The position numbers were made by a program, and so were the translations under genes. A DNA stretch of 64,000 nucleotides from Setoptus koraiensis (Eukaryota; Arthropoda), in NCBI GenBank assembly GCA_048013815.1, contig CM106586.1, forward strand, positions 14,446,001 through 14,510,000. The letters are read 5' to 3'. The notes beneath the pieces were generated by a model, which saw only the letters and a list, made by a program, of their open reading frames with translations, was not told the origin of the DNA and searched no databases. Of the stretch, positions 1 through 11,794 are shown in pieces. Each line of letters starts with the position of its first letter. Positions within the stretch are counted from its first letter, which is position 1.

Positions 1-926
1 TCAAAAAAATATCTACATGAACAGTGTATGTAGTGAAGTTAAACGCAGCGCGAAATAACTGACAGTAAATAAAGATTTAAATCAAGAGTAGGGGCAAACT
101 GAATGACATATTATTTAATCATGTTAATCATATTACTACTAATAACAATGATGTGATGCAATGCTGTTCCATGTCATGCTATTTTAGACATTGAACTTGA
201 ATGTTTGCGTCTATTCGCTATTGTTTTTGTGTAGGGTGTTTATGAATAAGGACACAACAAAGACGACAACAACACCATAGACAATTGTCAACAACAGCAT
301 AGTCGCCACAGCATCGCAACAGAATTATATAAGTTATGTTGCGACACATAGATCTGTCATAAAAATGCACATACGTACAAAATTTCACCGCCATCGCCAA
401 TGTAACGATAGTTGGATAGCAACGAAAATATAACAACAACGAAAAATTGCACCAAGCGCTTAATTAATAAAAAACAAAAGATTGAGAGAGGAAGCGCGCA
501 GACTAATCTGAATTGCAGCTGACACTTGATGTCATTATAACATGTACATGATGTTTATTTGATCGGATTGACTCACGAGAACCTAGTAGTTGCGTATGCT
601 GATAGTTATATACAGTATAGTTATAGTTATAGTTATAATAGATCTAGATCTACACAAATCACGCAAGCATCGGTAGCAACAATATCAGCACAACCCCAGA
701 TTTTATCGCAATCAGTTCACAATCTCTGTGTGTCCATTGACTGATTAAACTTTGTTGCTGATGTTGCTGTTTCTCAATCAACACAAACTGAATGAAAACA
801 GAAATTATTAATTCTCCATTCGAATCCATTTATCGTCATTTGCAAACTTTGATTTTAGAGATAGAAAAAGTTTGACACACAAAAGCACCCTAATATTATT
901 TGAACTGAACACAATCGGACATCACA
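1..926. other. AT-rich non-coding flank upstream of the carbonic anhydrase gene
   Basis: No convincing coding sequence is seen; the short open frames have no recognisable protein content. A small tandem repeat with unit tatagt lies at about 611-637. The last few hundred bases presumably contain the promoter and 5' UTR of the carbonic anhydrase gene that starts at 927, but I cannot point to a specific promoter element. Confidence 0.6.
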
Positions 927-2771
927 ATGGGTCAAGGCGAGGACTGGGGCTACAGCGAGCACAACGGTGAGTTGCAGAGTCTATTGGTTCGTGGCAGACA
1001 AGTCATTTTCGTTTTTATCTGTTTGCGATATTATCAGTCCATATACAAAATATACTCAATCTGTACACAAATTTATATTCTAAATCCACAAATAATCTAT
1101 GCAAATAATCTGCGCAAATAATCTATGCAAATAAAAGGACCACAAGCGTGGCACAAACGTTATCCCATTGCGAGAGAAGGCACGCATCAATCACCAATAA
1201 ATATCATAATTGATCCGGACAGACGCCACAACAGGAACAATGTCTGTTGCGAGGGTGTTTGCAAAGAAACGGCCACGACGTCATCCAAAAGTGTCAATCA
1301 CGACTGCTTACGCGAACGAATGACGCAAGACATGAGCTTGCATGAACAAAACCAAAACACAAACAATATAAGCAGACAGCGAAATCAGCCTCCGTATCAT
1401 AATCACCATCATCAACATCATAATCATCACCATTCTCATCATTCTCACCACTCTCATCATGGCCAGCATCATCGACATCATCATCAATTGCATCGTCATT
1501 CGCACAATGAGAACGAAGAGACTTTAGATTCGCAAGGTAATTCACCTGTTAGAGGAAGTTTATCGAATTCGTCTGTGAGCTCGTCGTCGTCGCTGTCGTC
1601 AAGACAACAACAACAACAACAACAACAGCAGCAGTCGAGTAATTTGGAGCTGCACAAAGATGCAACACAAATGGACGAAATAATGATCGTTGACGACGAC
1701 AACTTGATCGCTAGCACAAACAATGCAAGACAAGACAACAATGCATCAATGTGCCACTATCGTCAGAGTCATAAAAAGATATTTCTTGGTTACCCGAGAT
1801 CGCTGAACAATTTGCATGTCACAAACACCGGCCACGGATGGCAAATAGACATACCCAAAGAGATAGGCCAGCACACGCGTAGGTTCAATACATATATCTA
1901 TATCACTTTATATATGCCTATATGATTACCAGCAACTAATCGAATGATTGATGTCACAATGATCCATTGTCGCTATCCAGTTTTAACCGGGCCGCCACTC
2001 GATAACCGCAACTACAAATTGGCACAATTTCACTGTCACTGGGGCGAAGATTGTGAACATGGCTCCGAGCATCTGATAAATGGTAAAAGTTTTGCAGCCG
2101 AGGTAAGTCGAATGAACAATGTTACCATTTATTTCAGATATAGATTGATTGATATTGGTGACGATAATAATTAATTGTCACGGTTGTTATCGGCATGAAC
2201 TATAGTTACATTTCGTCCACTGGAACAGCACCGAGTTTGATTCTGTTGAGGAGGCAGCCAAACACAAGCACGGCCTGGCGGTTTTGGGCGTTCTTGTGCA
2301 AGCTTTTGAAGGAGAACAAAATAGAAACAAATATCTTGACAAAATAATTCAGAGCATGGGGGACATTTATGAGCCTGGCCAGAGTGCACCAATTCAGGAC
2401 CATTTTGATATCAAAAAGTTATTTCCAGCAAACAGGTGGATTTATGCCTCGTATGAGGGTTCGTTGACGACGCCACCCCTATCGGAGGTGGTCGATTGGA
2501 TTGTATTTCTCAACCCCATTCACTGTTCCTCCACACAGGTGAGTAGAGGTCACCTGGTGCAAACATAATCCGTAATGGTAATCATATAGATGATGTGTAT
2601 AACTAAATGTAATCTCATTTTCTTGCCCTTCTCATCGATGATATTCCTGTCATGTAGATCGAATCATTCAGACGATTGATATGTGGTAGCAGAAAAAATA
2701 ATCTTACCAATAATTGTCGCCCAGTTCAGCCAGTCAACGAGCGAATCGTGAATGTTTGGACGCACCATTGA
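927..2771 (+). CDS. Alpha-carbonic anhydrase with a histidine/glutamine-rich insertion (5 exons)
   Basis: Cytosolic-type alpha-carbonic anhydrase (CO2 + H2O to HCO3- + H+); no signal peptide. Proposed exons are 927-966, 1138-1878, 1981-2102, 2206-2538 and 2658-2771. All introns are GT-AG with in-phase joins, giving 449 residues. Seen: the N-terminal WGY and SPINI motifs; the proton-shuttle His in NTGHGW (about residue 246); zinc ligands H278 and H280 in QFHCHWG and H303 in LHFVHWN; SLTTPPL with the catalytic threonine; and a normal C terminus. All key catalytic residues are present, so it should be active. Odd: about 185 extra residues sit between the SPINI strand (about residue 38) and the motif LGYPRSLNNLHV (about residue 225). 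They include a His-rich tract (about 100-137), a Ser-rich stretch and a run of ten Gln. The insertion is fully open, but an in-frame intron with a donor near 1535 cannot be excluded. The family call is near certain; the exact exons are somewhat less so. Confidence 0.92.
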
Positions 2772-3020
2772 CAATACCATTGACACTTGACATTGACACT
2801 TGATATAATTTTCGTATATCTGTATATTGCGCTGTCTATCTTATTTGATAGTATATCCACACTTAATAGTATCACATCACATAAATAACACTTAAACAAG
2901 AATTGACCGATGGCCAACTAAACCATTATCACTTCATGCAGCCTTATTATAAGCACATTAAACATCATTATATAACGACACGCTACAATCAAGAGTACTT
3001 AAGAGTAATTGAATCAAGCT

Positions 3021-3026
3021 AATAAA
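3021..3026 (+). terminator. Candidate poly(A) signal of the carbonic anhydrase gene
   Basis: AATAAA, 250 bases downstream of the stop codon at 2769-2771, in AT-rich sequence before the convergent fibrinogen-related gene. Assignment is by position only. Confidence 0.45.
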
Positions 3027-3140
3027 GACAATTGAGCAGTTTGATAACTCATGTTAATAAACAATCTGATATTATATTATCCGAGCACTATTCGCAGCAC
3101 TATTATGTAAAACAAAATGTATTATCTTAGTTAGGTCAGT

Positions 3141-5792
3141 TCAAGTCAATTTCACCTGTCTTATTTTCAACGTCACCCTGTATAGGGGCACGTCGCCTTC
3201 TAGCCCTGGCCAAAACAAGCCCCCTTTGTGTCCAATCCAAGAGTCCTGTCTCGCCTTGTCCACTCGTTGATTGGCGCTCCAGTTTCCATTTGTGACGGCC
3301 GTCAAAAGAATCCAGTGGCAGCTTTTATTCCATTCCTTTATTCTTTTATCGCCAACCTTTGTATTTGAAACAAAATCCTTAGGTACAAACCACCAGCCGG
3401 CCCCATCAGCCATCTTTGAGCAGCCATATAATTCCTCTAAAGTTTGTTGTCGTTCTCTTGATCGATTCTCAATGCTGTCATAGTGCAATATCTCAACTGA
3501 CGGGTCAATTCGCGTTCTAGAGCTGCCCCCACTATCACTATTGCTAGACGGCAACACAGCAAGCCTCGTGGTTTGATTGTCAACTACGCTAAACTGTGCC
3601 TTCTTCCTTGATGGTGGCGGATGATCTTGCGTCCAAAATTCACTTTGATTGTGATACTCAAATATTTGCCCTCTAGTATCATTACAGTGCCCAATATGCA
3701 AACGATAGTTGTTTGTTTCATTGTGAACCATGAAAGAATCATAATGTAAAGTCATGGATTTATTAAATTGAGTCTCTACTTCCAGAATGGCCTCCGTTTT
3801 GTCGCTTGCTGTCAACAAATGCATCAAATCCAAGCCCAACCAAAATTCGCCCTCATCATCCATGTGACCGAAGCCATACTTGTAGCTGTCCCAATCCTGA
3901 TCGAAGCCCACTTTTATTGTTTGAGCACGTTGCAAGGCACTTTGACTCGTTGTTCTCGGGGTCACTTGATGTTGCTCGTAACGCCGTCTATCTTTGATTG
4001 AGGCATCTATCTCATTGGAGCTCACCTGATCGAGCACGTCGGACACAGATGAGTTCATGGTTACCTGGCTCATGTGTGGCGCTCTAGTGTAATCTATGCG
4101 ACGCATTACAACTGTCCAACCGCCACCATCGCCTCTGTCCTCCATGTCACAATAGACACGATGAACCCGATGCTTATTTATTATGTAATACTGACCACTA
4201 CAATTGGCGCCGTTTCTTCTCAATTGCAAGCAACTCTTAGGTGCCACCAATTTTGTCGGGTTACACTTGACAGTATTGGTCTGTTTCTGTTGTTGCATCA
4301 TTGTAGTGTTTGTTGACTTGTTGGCTGTACTGAAAGTGGTGGTCGAGTTGCTCGTTTGTTGCCTTATCAACCTGCCATCATGAGTGTACCATCTAGTTGG
4401 AAGTTTGCCATTGTTGATGCTCGCATCATTGTGACTCGATTTTGGAGCATCATCAATTTTGACGGATGTTGGCGGCGCTGACACGGTAGAAAACCAATTT
4501 GCTGTTTGTTCGGGCGCTGCTTGCTGCTGGCCGTCGACGGTGCTGCTGTCGAAATAGACTGGCGATTTGCATTCAGATTGCCGTTTGTTTATTAATTGAG
4601 CGACATGCTTCACCACAGAATTAATCTCGGACAATTGGTTTTGCATCGAGTCGTAAACGGTACTATTGCGTTTCCAATCATGATGCAAACTATTGTCACT
4701 AGGCGACTTGTTGCTTGATTCTGAGTTATCTTTCGGGTTGATTTCCTCGTTCAGCATCTTTGCAATGGCACTCAGATCGGAACTCTTCAAAGTTGTCTCA
4801 TTAGACTCGTCTTGCTGGTTGCCATCAGTTGCTGTTGTTGTCCTTTTTATCAACTGGCTGCTCTTGTCGTCTTGTGTCTTGACAATGCACCTGTCCGTAC
4901 CAACTGGTGCTGTATCGGACCGGTTAGCGATGGTCAGTTGCATTTCTGCAACGGCTACGCGAGTCACTGAGCATTCATCTTTTATTTCGTTCAATTGGTC
5001 AGCTATAGACTTGTACTGATAGGCGCGATCCACCTCTCTATTGAGTAATTTATTCAATTGATTTCTCATGCTAGCTAGTTGTTCCATAATCAACGAAACG
5101 CCAGCATCATCGTCGGCTATGTTGTCGCTATTTATTACAGACAACAACGATGACGTCTGCTGCTGCTGCTTCTTCTTCTTTGCGAAATCTCTATTTCCGG
5201 CCGAGCCATCTTTCTCATTGTCTTCGTTGGGCGAATCACCAACGACAGTCGTGTTATTGACCAATCGCTCACTCTCATCGGCTTCTTCGGTCAGCTTTAC
5301 GCTGGTCCTCTTTTCACGGGTGGCATCAATTGGATGATTGCTGTTGCTGGCGCCATTTGCATACATGTCTGAGTTTGGCAGACCAACGGAATCGTTGAGG
5401 TTGTTACTCTCTAATGAGGCGCGCAACAAATTGTCTGTACTCTGTTGGGCACTTGTTTGTGCTGCAGTCAATTGCATTTGAGCCAACATCAAAACAATTT
5501 TGTCTAATTTGTGTTCGCTCGATCGCATATTGGCTTCCAGTTTCTCTATGTGTTTTTCAACTCTAGAATCCACGCTAACCTTATGCGCTTGCTTAGCATC
5601 CAGCCAATCTATGAGTGTCTCAACGCCGCTTACAACATGGCTGAGTTTCTGAGACACCCCATGTAGGGTCGTGTCGTCCGAGGAGTCATGTCCAAGTGAG
5701 GTCTCAATGAGACCCAGTGATAATATCAAGGTTACTATCAGCACAAACAAGTTTGCATTGCGTGTTGATAGATTAGTGAACCAATCAAACAT
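3141..5792 (-). CDS. Secreted fibrinogen C-terminal domain protein (scabrous/angiopoietin-like)
   Basis: Single-exon 883-residue protein. Residues about 15-35 form a hydrophobic leader (LFVLIVTLILSLGLIE), so the product is probably secreted or membrane-anchored. Residues about 45-110 and 230-275 have heptad-like, coiled-coil character. The middle is polar and rich in S/N/Q/D. From about residue 510 there is a fibrinogen C-terminal domain: CLQLRRNGANCSGQYYI, VYCDMEDRGDGGGWTVVMRR, then KYGFGHMDDEGEFWLGLD, GAGWWF and a final LYRVTLKIRQ. The domain is about 370 residues against the usual 215 or so, because of two polar insertions, near residues 575-640 and 735-800. The long coiled-coil stalk plus fibrinogen domain resembles Drosophila scabrous and angiopoietins, but I cannot assign orthology. 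The usual calcium-site D-x-D sequence before GGWW is not obvious (YGCSKMADGAGWW here). Convergent with the carbonic anhydrase gene. Confidence 0.88.
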   Translation of the reverse strand: MFDWFTNLSTRNANLFVLIVTLILSLGLIETSLGHDSSDDTTLHGVSQKLSHVVSGVETLIDWLDAKQAHKVSVDSRVEKHIEKLEANMRSSEHKLDKIVLMLAQMQLTAAQTSAQQSTDNLLRASLESNNLNDSVGLPNSDMYANGASNSNHPIDATREKRTSVKLTEEADESERLVNNTTVVGDSPNEDNEKDGSAGNRDFAKKKKQQQQTSSLLSVINSDNIADDDAGVSLIMEQLASMRNQLNKLLNREVDRAYQYKSIADQLNEIKDECSVTRVAVAEMQLTIANRSDTAPVGTDRCIVKTQDDKSSQLIKRTTTATDGNQQDESNETTLKSSDLSAIAKMLNEEINPKDNSESSNKSPSDNSLHHDWKRNSTVYDSMQNQLSEINSVVKHVAQLINKRQSECKSPVYFDSSTVDGQQQAAPEQTANWFSTVSAPPTSVKIDDAPKSSHNDASINNGKLPTRWYTHDGRLIRQQTSNSTTTFSTANKSTNTTMMQQQKQTNTVKCNPTKLVAPKSCLQLRRNGANCSGQYYIINKHRVHRVYCDMEDRGDGGGWTVVMRRIDYTRAPHMSQVTMNSSVSDVLDQVSSNEIDASIKDRRRYEQHQVTPRTTSQSALQRAQTIKVGFDQDWDSYKYGFGHMDDEGEFWLGLDLMHLLTASDKTEAILEVETQFNKSMTLHYDSFMVHNETNNYRLHIGHCNDTRGQIFEYHNQSEFWTQDHPPPSRKKAQFSVVDNQTTRLAVLPSSNSDSGGSSRTRIDPSVEILHYDSIENRSRERQQTLEELYGCSKMADGAGWWFVPKDFVSNTKVGDKRIKEWNKSCHWILLTAVTNGNWSANQRVDKARQDSWIGHKGGLFWPGLEGDVPLYRVTLKIRQVKLT

Positions 5793-6066
5793 TCTGTTCT
5801 GCTTTGAAACATTGATTTGATAAAATGAAAAATTGACGATGCCCGTTATTGCGAATTCTGTTTTGACTGTGATTCCATCTCAAAAATCTTCTCACTTGAA
5901 CACGAACAATATATAATAATATAGTAATTTATGGTATATTTCGTATGTGGTGATATGTCTCGTTAGAGAAGCATCTGGCTCTCAATTTATTGTGAATCGA
6001 TTCTCCCCGCGATACATCGTTATCTTGATCATGATTAGCTGAACGATTGTCACGTTACTGCAAGCA

Positions 6067-6093
6067 AAGAATGTCTCATCATGAGACATTCTT
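6067..6093. repeat. Perfect 27-bp palindrome
   Basis: Arms AAGAATGTCTCAT and ATGAGACATTCTT are exact inverted copies around a single central C at 6080. It lies about 275 bases upstream of the fibrinogen-related start codon. Confidence 0.9.
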
Positions 6094-7177
6094 CGAGACT
6101 CTCATTAGCCTGAAGGGCTTGTGCTTTTTTTTTTCCTTACAATATCAACGCAAACAAACAAAAAAGTCTTATGTTTGATCATCATTAGTTTACACATCGT
6201 GTCGCATTGATGATAAAATTATTTATTTGCACTAAATATATATCGCTGTTGTTAGTTTAATCGCTAACAATTAGCTTGATTTGTAGAGATAACAGGCATA
6301 AGCAAAGCCAACATCAACCATTAGATTATTGTTGATCTAACAAACACATTGGCGCTCCACGTAGAGTTTATTTAGAGAAAACTTTTCTGCGAGAGGAAAA
6401 AATTCAAGTCTATACTGGCGAGAGGTCAATTGTTTCGTCGTTTTAATTGACTTACAAATGTCTATTATTCAGCCAGGCGTGTGCCGACGAACATTGTCCT
6501 ATGAACCGCCATTCCATGATAACGGTAACAACAACGAAATAATTATGCGACACGATATCACAAATCACGCCTGTCTTGCTATACAACAAATGTGCATTTT
6601 CCTGGTATCGTTGTTTTGCTAATCCTCGTCTTATCCGCACGTCAGGACACATTGACACACGTTCGCAATCATTACAGGCTCTACAGGTATAACCTGGATC
6701 AAGCTTTTACATTTGACAGCAAGCTCGCTTGTGCAATCAGGCTTCCAGAGGAATTTCATCATTTTCTTGGTGTCAGTCTTATACTAGGATCATGCGAACC
6801 AAGCTTTGGTTACCAAAGTAATGACGCATTTGCTCGTAATCTTATGTCTGGCAACGATGTGAGGAATGATAGGAATTGTGTAGTTGATGTAACTTGAGTG
6901 AGTGATCGATAGTGGCCAGAGTCTCTATGCAGTCTGTTTCTAGTTGAGGAGGGTGACATGACTCAAAGTTGGAACGAATCATAGAGGAGGCAGACGGAAA
7001 TCCGCGGGACAGTTGAGCCGACAATGAGCTTGTGAATGATTGGGAACGTTAGAAATCAGCACAGACCACATTCTGGCCCCGTGCCGAATGGGGCATCGAC
7101 GATGCATTCAGCAGATCGAAAAGAATAGTGATATCCGAGCACCGATGCAACCAAACAATTATTTCAATCATTCAGCC

Positions 7178-7214
7178 TCAGACCTGCATCGTTACATGAA
7201 TGATGCAGGTCTGA
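7178..7214. repeat. Inverted repeat with 13-bp arms
   Basis: TCAGACCTGCATC at 7178-7190 pairs exactly with GATGCAGGTCTGA at 7202-7214, leaving an 11-base loop. A partly similar TGCATCATTCAT follows at about 7220. Confidence 0.85.
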
Positions 7215-8736
7215 TGTTCTGCATCATTCATTATGTAATGAGACAAAATCATCATTTATTTCGTGCTGTCTTGCGAATCTAGAGCAATAGATGATCAAGT
7301 TTACGTATTTTGTTCGGTCGCATGGTTTGTTTAAAACAATTTTTTTTGTGAGTTTGAATTTTGCGCCCTCATTTAACTATTGTTCGATTTTCGTTCGATG
7401 CTTGATAATTTCATTCGAAAATTCATCTTCAAGCCAACTATATTATCCTATTTGTTACACAGTAGAGGTGTGTAACAAACAACCAAGCCACGCTCACTTT
7501 AATATAGCGCAATAATGGGACGAGAACAAAAGTCTGTCTCTGTGCGGACACACTCCATAAACAAGTGTTGACATTATCAGTGATTTGCAGTGGTTGTACT
7601 TTCATCCGAAAGGTTTTCCTTCCTCTTGTTTTATTATTTCGTCTACGCATAGTAGCCGTTTTTGTCTCTCTAGACACTTCCTTCAACTTGTCAAATGGAG
7701 TTCGTCCAGCGAACTCCAGGCCTCATGTGGCCATGCATTGTACCATGCATAACAGGTTATTGAGAAAGAAAAGGAAGCAGAAGCGTCAGGTCAACAGTGT
7801 CGAGATTTATTGCGAGCCTCACTTTGATAAGTTGGTCGCAATTGACATTTCATCATATGCGTCATTGCGTTGTGTGCATGATGATGTAACTATACGCCAA
7901 CATCTCCATGTGCCGCAAGGACTGTGTGCGAATAAAATCCGAAAGGGCGGCGCTTCGAGCTCGTTCGCAGTCTCTAGATAGTCTGCTTAAGCAGCTGTTT
8001 TGTTTGACAAAATTGCGTAATTGTCATCTGTTTCAAGGCAGACAGAAAGTAAATCAAATACGCTGAACATTTATCGTGACACAACCCGTTTGACAGCCGC
8101 ATTTCAGAGCGTTGCGCGCGCCTCTGGCGGATATTTTTTGCACAGCCTTCATAGGTATTGGAAATGGGTCTGTCGCGCAGATAATTGTACTAGTGCTCGA
8201 GTGGCGCCACGTATAGTAGAGCTGCTGAACTTGTGTGGGCCATAGATTGCTCAAGAGCGACTTTTTATTACTTGTGAGCTGTAGTTCGACGAGGGGAGGA
8301 GCAGAGTGACCGGAGGGGTAGGAATGATGATATAGAATTGTTGTGCACAGTGCACCAACAGTGGACCCAGTGCATTTTGCGAACGGTGGCACAGATCTTG
8401 TGTTGAGCGGGCCACATGCAGCTGAGGCGGTTTGACCGTAACTGCTGCACGCACACACAGCGCTGCCCGCATTAGGCCTAGCACGGGCGGCACACTTGGG
8501 CGAGTGCAACGTTCTGTGCGAACAACGATTGTGTGCGCCCCTGACACATGCATAATACAAGTGCAAGGTTTTGCTGGGTTCACCCCTGCAACTGGAAGGC
8601 AATTGGATTTTCGTATACAGTTGGCAGCAGCGAGCAACAACCCCAAGCGAGCATTGATTCTTGTCGTGTTGCATTTGCTGTGCTCTTTGCCAAAGCAGCT
8701 GCTAACACACACTGCACTATAGTAAACATGTCGCAC

Positions 8737-8767
8737 GACAGACGGACAGACAGACAGACGGACAGAC
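8737..8767. repeat. GACA/GACG microsatellite
   Basis: Simple tandem repeat of GACA and GACG units, about 31 bases, between the fibrinogen-related and cullin genes. Confidence 0.85.
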
Positions 8768-9229
8768 AATTTATACTCGCGGGCATAGTAGTTCAACGCA
8801 CAAAGAGCATGCACATACAGTGCGAAGCTGTGGAGTTTTGTAATATGAGTTCCAAGGGGAACAAATTCTGTGCGCACTATTGAGATTTTATTTTGATCTC
8901 CCCAGTTTATATGCGTTATCTCCTGTATACATTGTCTCTATTCTGCCATTATTATCAATATTATTATTATTATCACTATTACCGCCACGATTATCCTCAT
9001 TATTCTCATTATCATCAGCACATTACACATAATATTGTACTATCATCATTTCTGTCGTGACCGTTGACTCGGGTCCGCTTTATATTTATTGCCATTCGTT
9101 TAACAATCAAAACAACAAAGACTCTTTTAGATCACACACACGCAGATAGGAGACTACATAAATTAAAAATTTCATTTCATTCGCCAGCAAGTCGAAATAT
9201 AGATAAAACCCCACATAAAACACTACACA

Positions 9230-11794
9230 ATGTCGGCCTCAGCAAGCCGTGAGCCCAATCATGATGTCTTGGCGGTCATTTGGGACGATTTGAGGGACGG
9301 AATAACGCAAGTATTCGATAAGGACAAAAAACAAATGAAGCCACCTCGTTACATGGAACTGTACACACACGTTTACAATTATTGTACAAACAATAGCTGT
9401 CAAAATAATATCAATCCCATCGGCGGCCTCTCTAACGCCTCGCGAGCTCAATGGAAACCGTCTGGGGCAAGCGGCAGGCTCACCAATGGCGGCCCATCGA
9501 GCAACCAACAACCGAACCCTGCCAACCGTAGTAACATTGTTGGCCTTGAACTATATCAAAAGCTTAAAAATTTTCTAGTTGAATATCTCGAAATATTGCT
9601 AGTGGAGGGTAGCGACAAAATGGACGAAGATCTTTTGATATTTTACACAAAATTGTGGGACGAATACCGATTCTCCAGCAGGGTGCTAGACGGCATTTGT
9701 TCATATTTAAACAGGCATTGGGTTAGAAGAGAAATAGACGAGGGACACAGAGGCATATATTTTGTTTATCAACTAGCATTGGTCACGTGGCGCGATGTTC
9801 TATTTAGTAAGCTAGGATCCAAGGTTACTAACGCCATCTCAAAGTTGATTGAAAAAGAAAGAAATGGTGAGACTATAAACACTAGACTTATTTCTGGTGT
9901 TATTAGCTGTTATGTAGAATTAGGCCTCAATGAACCGGAATACACCATTGGCACCTCTATTGAACCAAATAGTCTTAGTATTTATGCCTCGTTTGAAGTG
10001 AAATTTCTTAGTGATACAGAGGAATATTATGCCAGAGAGAGTAGTGCATTCTTAGCCAATAATTCATTATCAGATTACATGCGCCGTGCAGAACAAAGAT
10101 TGTCAGAAGAACAAAAACGTGTTGGCTTATATCTACATGAATCAACCAAAATCAAATTAGCTGAAACATGCCAAAATGTCCTTATTAAAAGACACCTAGA
10201 TTTATTTCATAGTGAATTTCAAATACTATTGATTGACGGAAAAACTGAAAATCTTTCTAGGATATATCATCTAGTTGCTAGAATTAATGATGGCTTGACA
10301 AAACTCAAAGTAATATTGGAGAATCACATAACAAACCAAGGTCTAGCTGCGATAGAAAAATGCGGTAGCACCGCATTAAATGATCCAAAGCTATTCGTAA
10401 CAACTGTTCTAGATGTACATAAAGTTTATGACAATTTAGTTAGAACAGCGTTCGACAATGATGCTGGCTTTGTGACATCTTTAGACAAGGCCTGCGAAAA
10501 GTTCATCAATAACAATAATGTAACCAAAATGTCCGAATCCACCAGTAAGTCACCGGAATTGTTAGCCAAGTATTGTGATATACTTCTAAAGAAATCCTCG
10601 AAGAATCCAGAGGAAACTGAATTGGAAGAAACATTGAAACAAGTGATAACTGTCTTCAGATATATTGAAGATAAAGATGTGTTTCAAAAATTCTATACCA
10701 AGATGTATGCCAAGAGATTGGTACAGAGAACTTCTGCCAGCGACGACTCAGAGATGAGTATGATCTCTAAACTAAAGGAGGCATGCGGATTTGAGTATAC
10801 TTCAAAACTTCAGCGAATGTTTCAGGACACCACAATAACAAAACAGTTGAACGAGGAATTTAATAAAGAGATGACCTCATCTAATAAAGATCTCGAGTAC
10901 GACTTTTACATACAGTTACTCACATCAGGTTCATGGCCATTTCAACAGACTATGAAATTTGAGTTACCTCAGGAACTATTAACGAGCGTCAAATATTTTA
11001 CTGATTTTTACTGCAAAAAATTCAATGGTCGCAAACTGCACTGGCTCTACCAATTATCTAAAGGTGAAATCGTGACACATTGTTTCAAAAATCAATATAC
11101 ATTATCAGCATCCACTCTTCAAATGGCTATCTTATTACAATACAACACAGGAAATGTCTTCACTGTTAGACAATTAAGTGAGAATACTCAAATAGAGATC
11201 GACTTACTGATTCAGGTTCTTGGTGTGTTATTAAAGACGAAGTTATTGATGTTAGACGGAAATTACATAACATCATCCACAAACAACTATCCAACTCAGC
11301 ATCAGCAGAAACCTGGCTCGACAAATCTGATATCCTCACAATCGACCAATATCAGAGGGGAAACTACGCAAAGCTCGAAAGAACCTGGAGAGGAAACAAC
11401 TGTAGGCGATAGTGTAGCCGGTAAAGACAACGATTGTGGTGAAGACTCACTTCGTCCCGACTCGGCTATATCTCTATATTTCGGTTATAGGAATAAAAAG
11501 CTTCGAGTAAACATCAATGTGCCCTTGAAGACAGAGATAAAGCAGGAGCATGAGAAAACACATAAGAATGTTGAAGACGATCGCAAATTAGTGATTCAAG
11601 CTTCCATAGTGCGAATAATGAAGACTAGGAAAACTTTGAGTCATCAGCATCTCTTAGTTGAGGTTTTCAGCCAGTTGTCCGCCAGATTCAAGCCAAGTGT
11701 GTCTGTAATCAAAAAGTGTATAGATATTCTGATTGATAAAGAGTATTTGGCGCGAGATGAGGCATCGAAGGATACTTACAAGTACGTAGCCTAA
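9230..11794 (+). CDS. CUL1: Cullin-1, scaffold of SCF ubiquitin ligases
   Basis: Single-exon 854-residue cullin. CUL1 holds SKP1/F-box adaptors at its N-terminal cullin repeats and RBX1-E2 at its C-terminal domain. Seen: [14 protein letters not shown] at the N terminus and FVGLELYQ-like [18 protein letters not shown] typical of CUL1; the cullin homology region ([44 protein letters not shown]); and the winged-helix/neddylation end [16 protein letters not shown] with the NEDD8 acceptor lysine at about residue 798, closing with KDTYKYVA, as in animal CUL1. Human CUL1 is 776 residues. The extra length comes from a Gly/Ser/Asn-rich insert near residues 60-105 and an acidic, polar insert at about residues 682-743, just before the [18 protein letters not shown] strand. 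The start at 9230 gives the conserved N terminus. Confidence 0.96.
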   Translation: MSASASREPNHDVLAVIWDDLRDGITQVFDKDKKQMKPPRYMELYTHVYNYCTNNSCQNNINPIGGLSNASRAQWKPSGASGRLTNGGPSSNQQPNPANRSNIVGLELYQKLKNFLVEYLEILLVEGSDKMDEDLLIFYTKLWDEYRFSSRVLDGICSYLNRHWVRREIDEGHRGIYFVYQLALVTWRDVLFSKLGSKVTNAISKLIEKERNGETINTRLISGVISCYVELGLNEPEYTIGTSIEPNSLSIYASFEVKFLSDTEEYYARESSAFLANNSLSDYMRRAEQRLSEEQKRVGLYLHESTKIKLAETCQNVLIKRHLDLFHSEFQILLIDGKTENLSRIYHLVARINDGLTKLKVILENHITNQGLAAIEKCGSTALNDPKLFVTTVLDVHKVYDNLVRTAFDNDAGFVTSLDKACEKFINNNNVTKMSESTSKSPELLAKYCDILLKKSSKNPEETELEETLKQVITVFRYIEDKDVFQKFYTKMYAKRLVQRTSASDDSEMSMISKLKEACGFEYTSKLQRMFQDTTITKQLNEEFNKEMTSSNKDLEYDFYIQLLTSGSWPFQQTMKFELPQELLTSVKYFTDFYCKKFNGRKLHWLYQLSKGEIVTHCFKNQYTLSASTLQMAILLQYNTGNVFTVRQLSENTQIEIDLLIQVLGVLLKTKLLMLDGNYITSSTNNYPTQHQQKPGSTNLISSQSTNIRGETTQSSKEPGEETTVGDSVAGKDNDCGEDSLRPDSAISLYFGYRNKKLRVNINVPLKTEIKQEHEKTHKNVEDDRKLVIQASIVRIMKTRKTLSHQHLLVEVFSQLSARFKPSVSVIKKCIDILIDKEYLARDEASKDTYKYVA

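Larger units (their letters stand above)
5793..9229. other. Intergenic region between divergent fibrinogen-related and cullin genes
   Basis: 3.4 kb between two divergent starts, so it should hold both promoters. No recognisable coding sequence. Several open frames of 100-208 codons (7565-7981 +, and two overlapping minus-strand frames at 8054-8877) lack known motifs. It holds a perfect 27-bp palindrome (6067-6093), a 13-bp-arm inverted repeat (7178-7214), a GACAGACG-type microsatellite (8737-8767) and ATT-rich simple sequence at about 8940-9020. Confidence 0.6.

Noticed and set aside
1396-1640. His/Gln-rich part of the carbonic anhydrase read as an unspliced intron
   Set aside because: About 740 bases remain open in the enzyme's frame with a strongly biased amino-acid content, which fits coding DNA better; a hidden in-frame intron is still possible.
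6592-6897. Plus-strand frame of 101 codons with a signal-peptide-like start
   Set aside because: The hydrophobic start is short, nothing downstream is recognisable, and no splice partner or poly(A) signal supports it.
7565-7981. Plus-strand frame of 138 codons
   Set aside because: No known domain and no supporting gene signals; left as unexplained open frame.
8054-8877. Two overlapping minus-strand frames of 206 and 208 codons upstream of CUL1
   Set aside because: Different frames of the same DNA, Cys/Ser-rich, with no recognisable motif; openness seems due to base composition.
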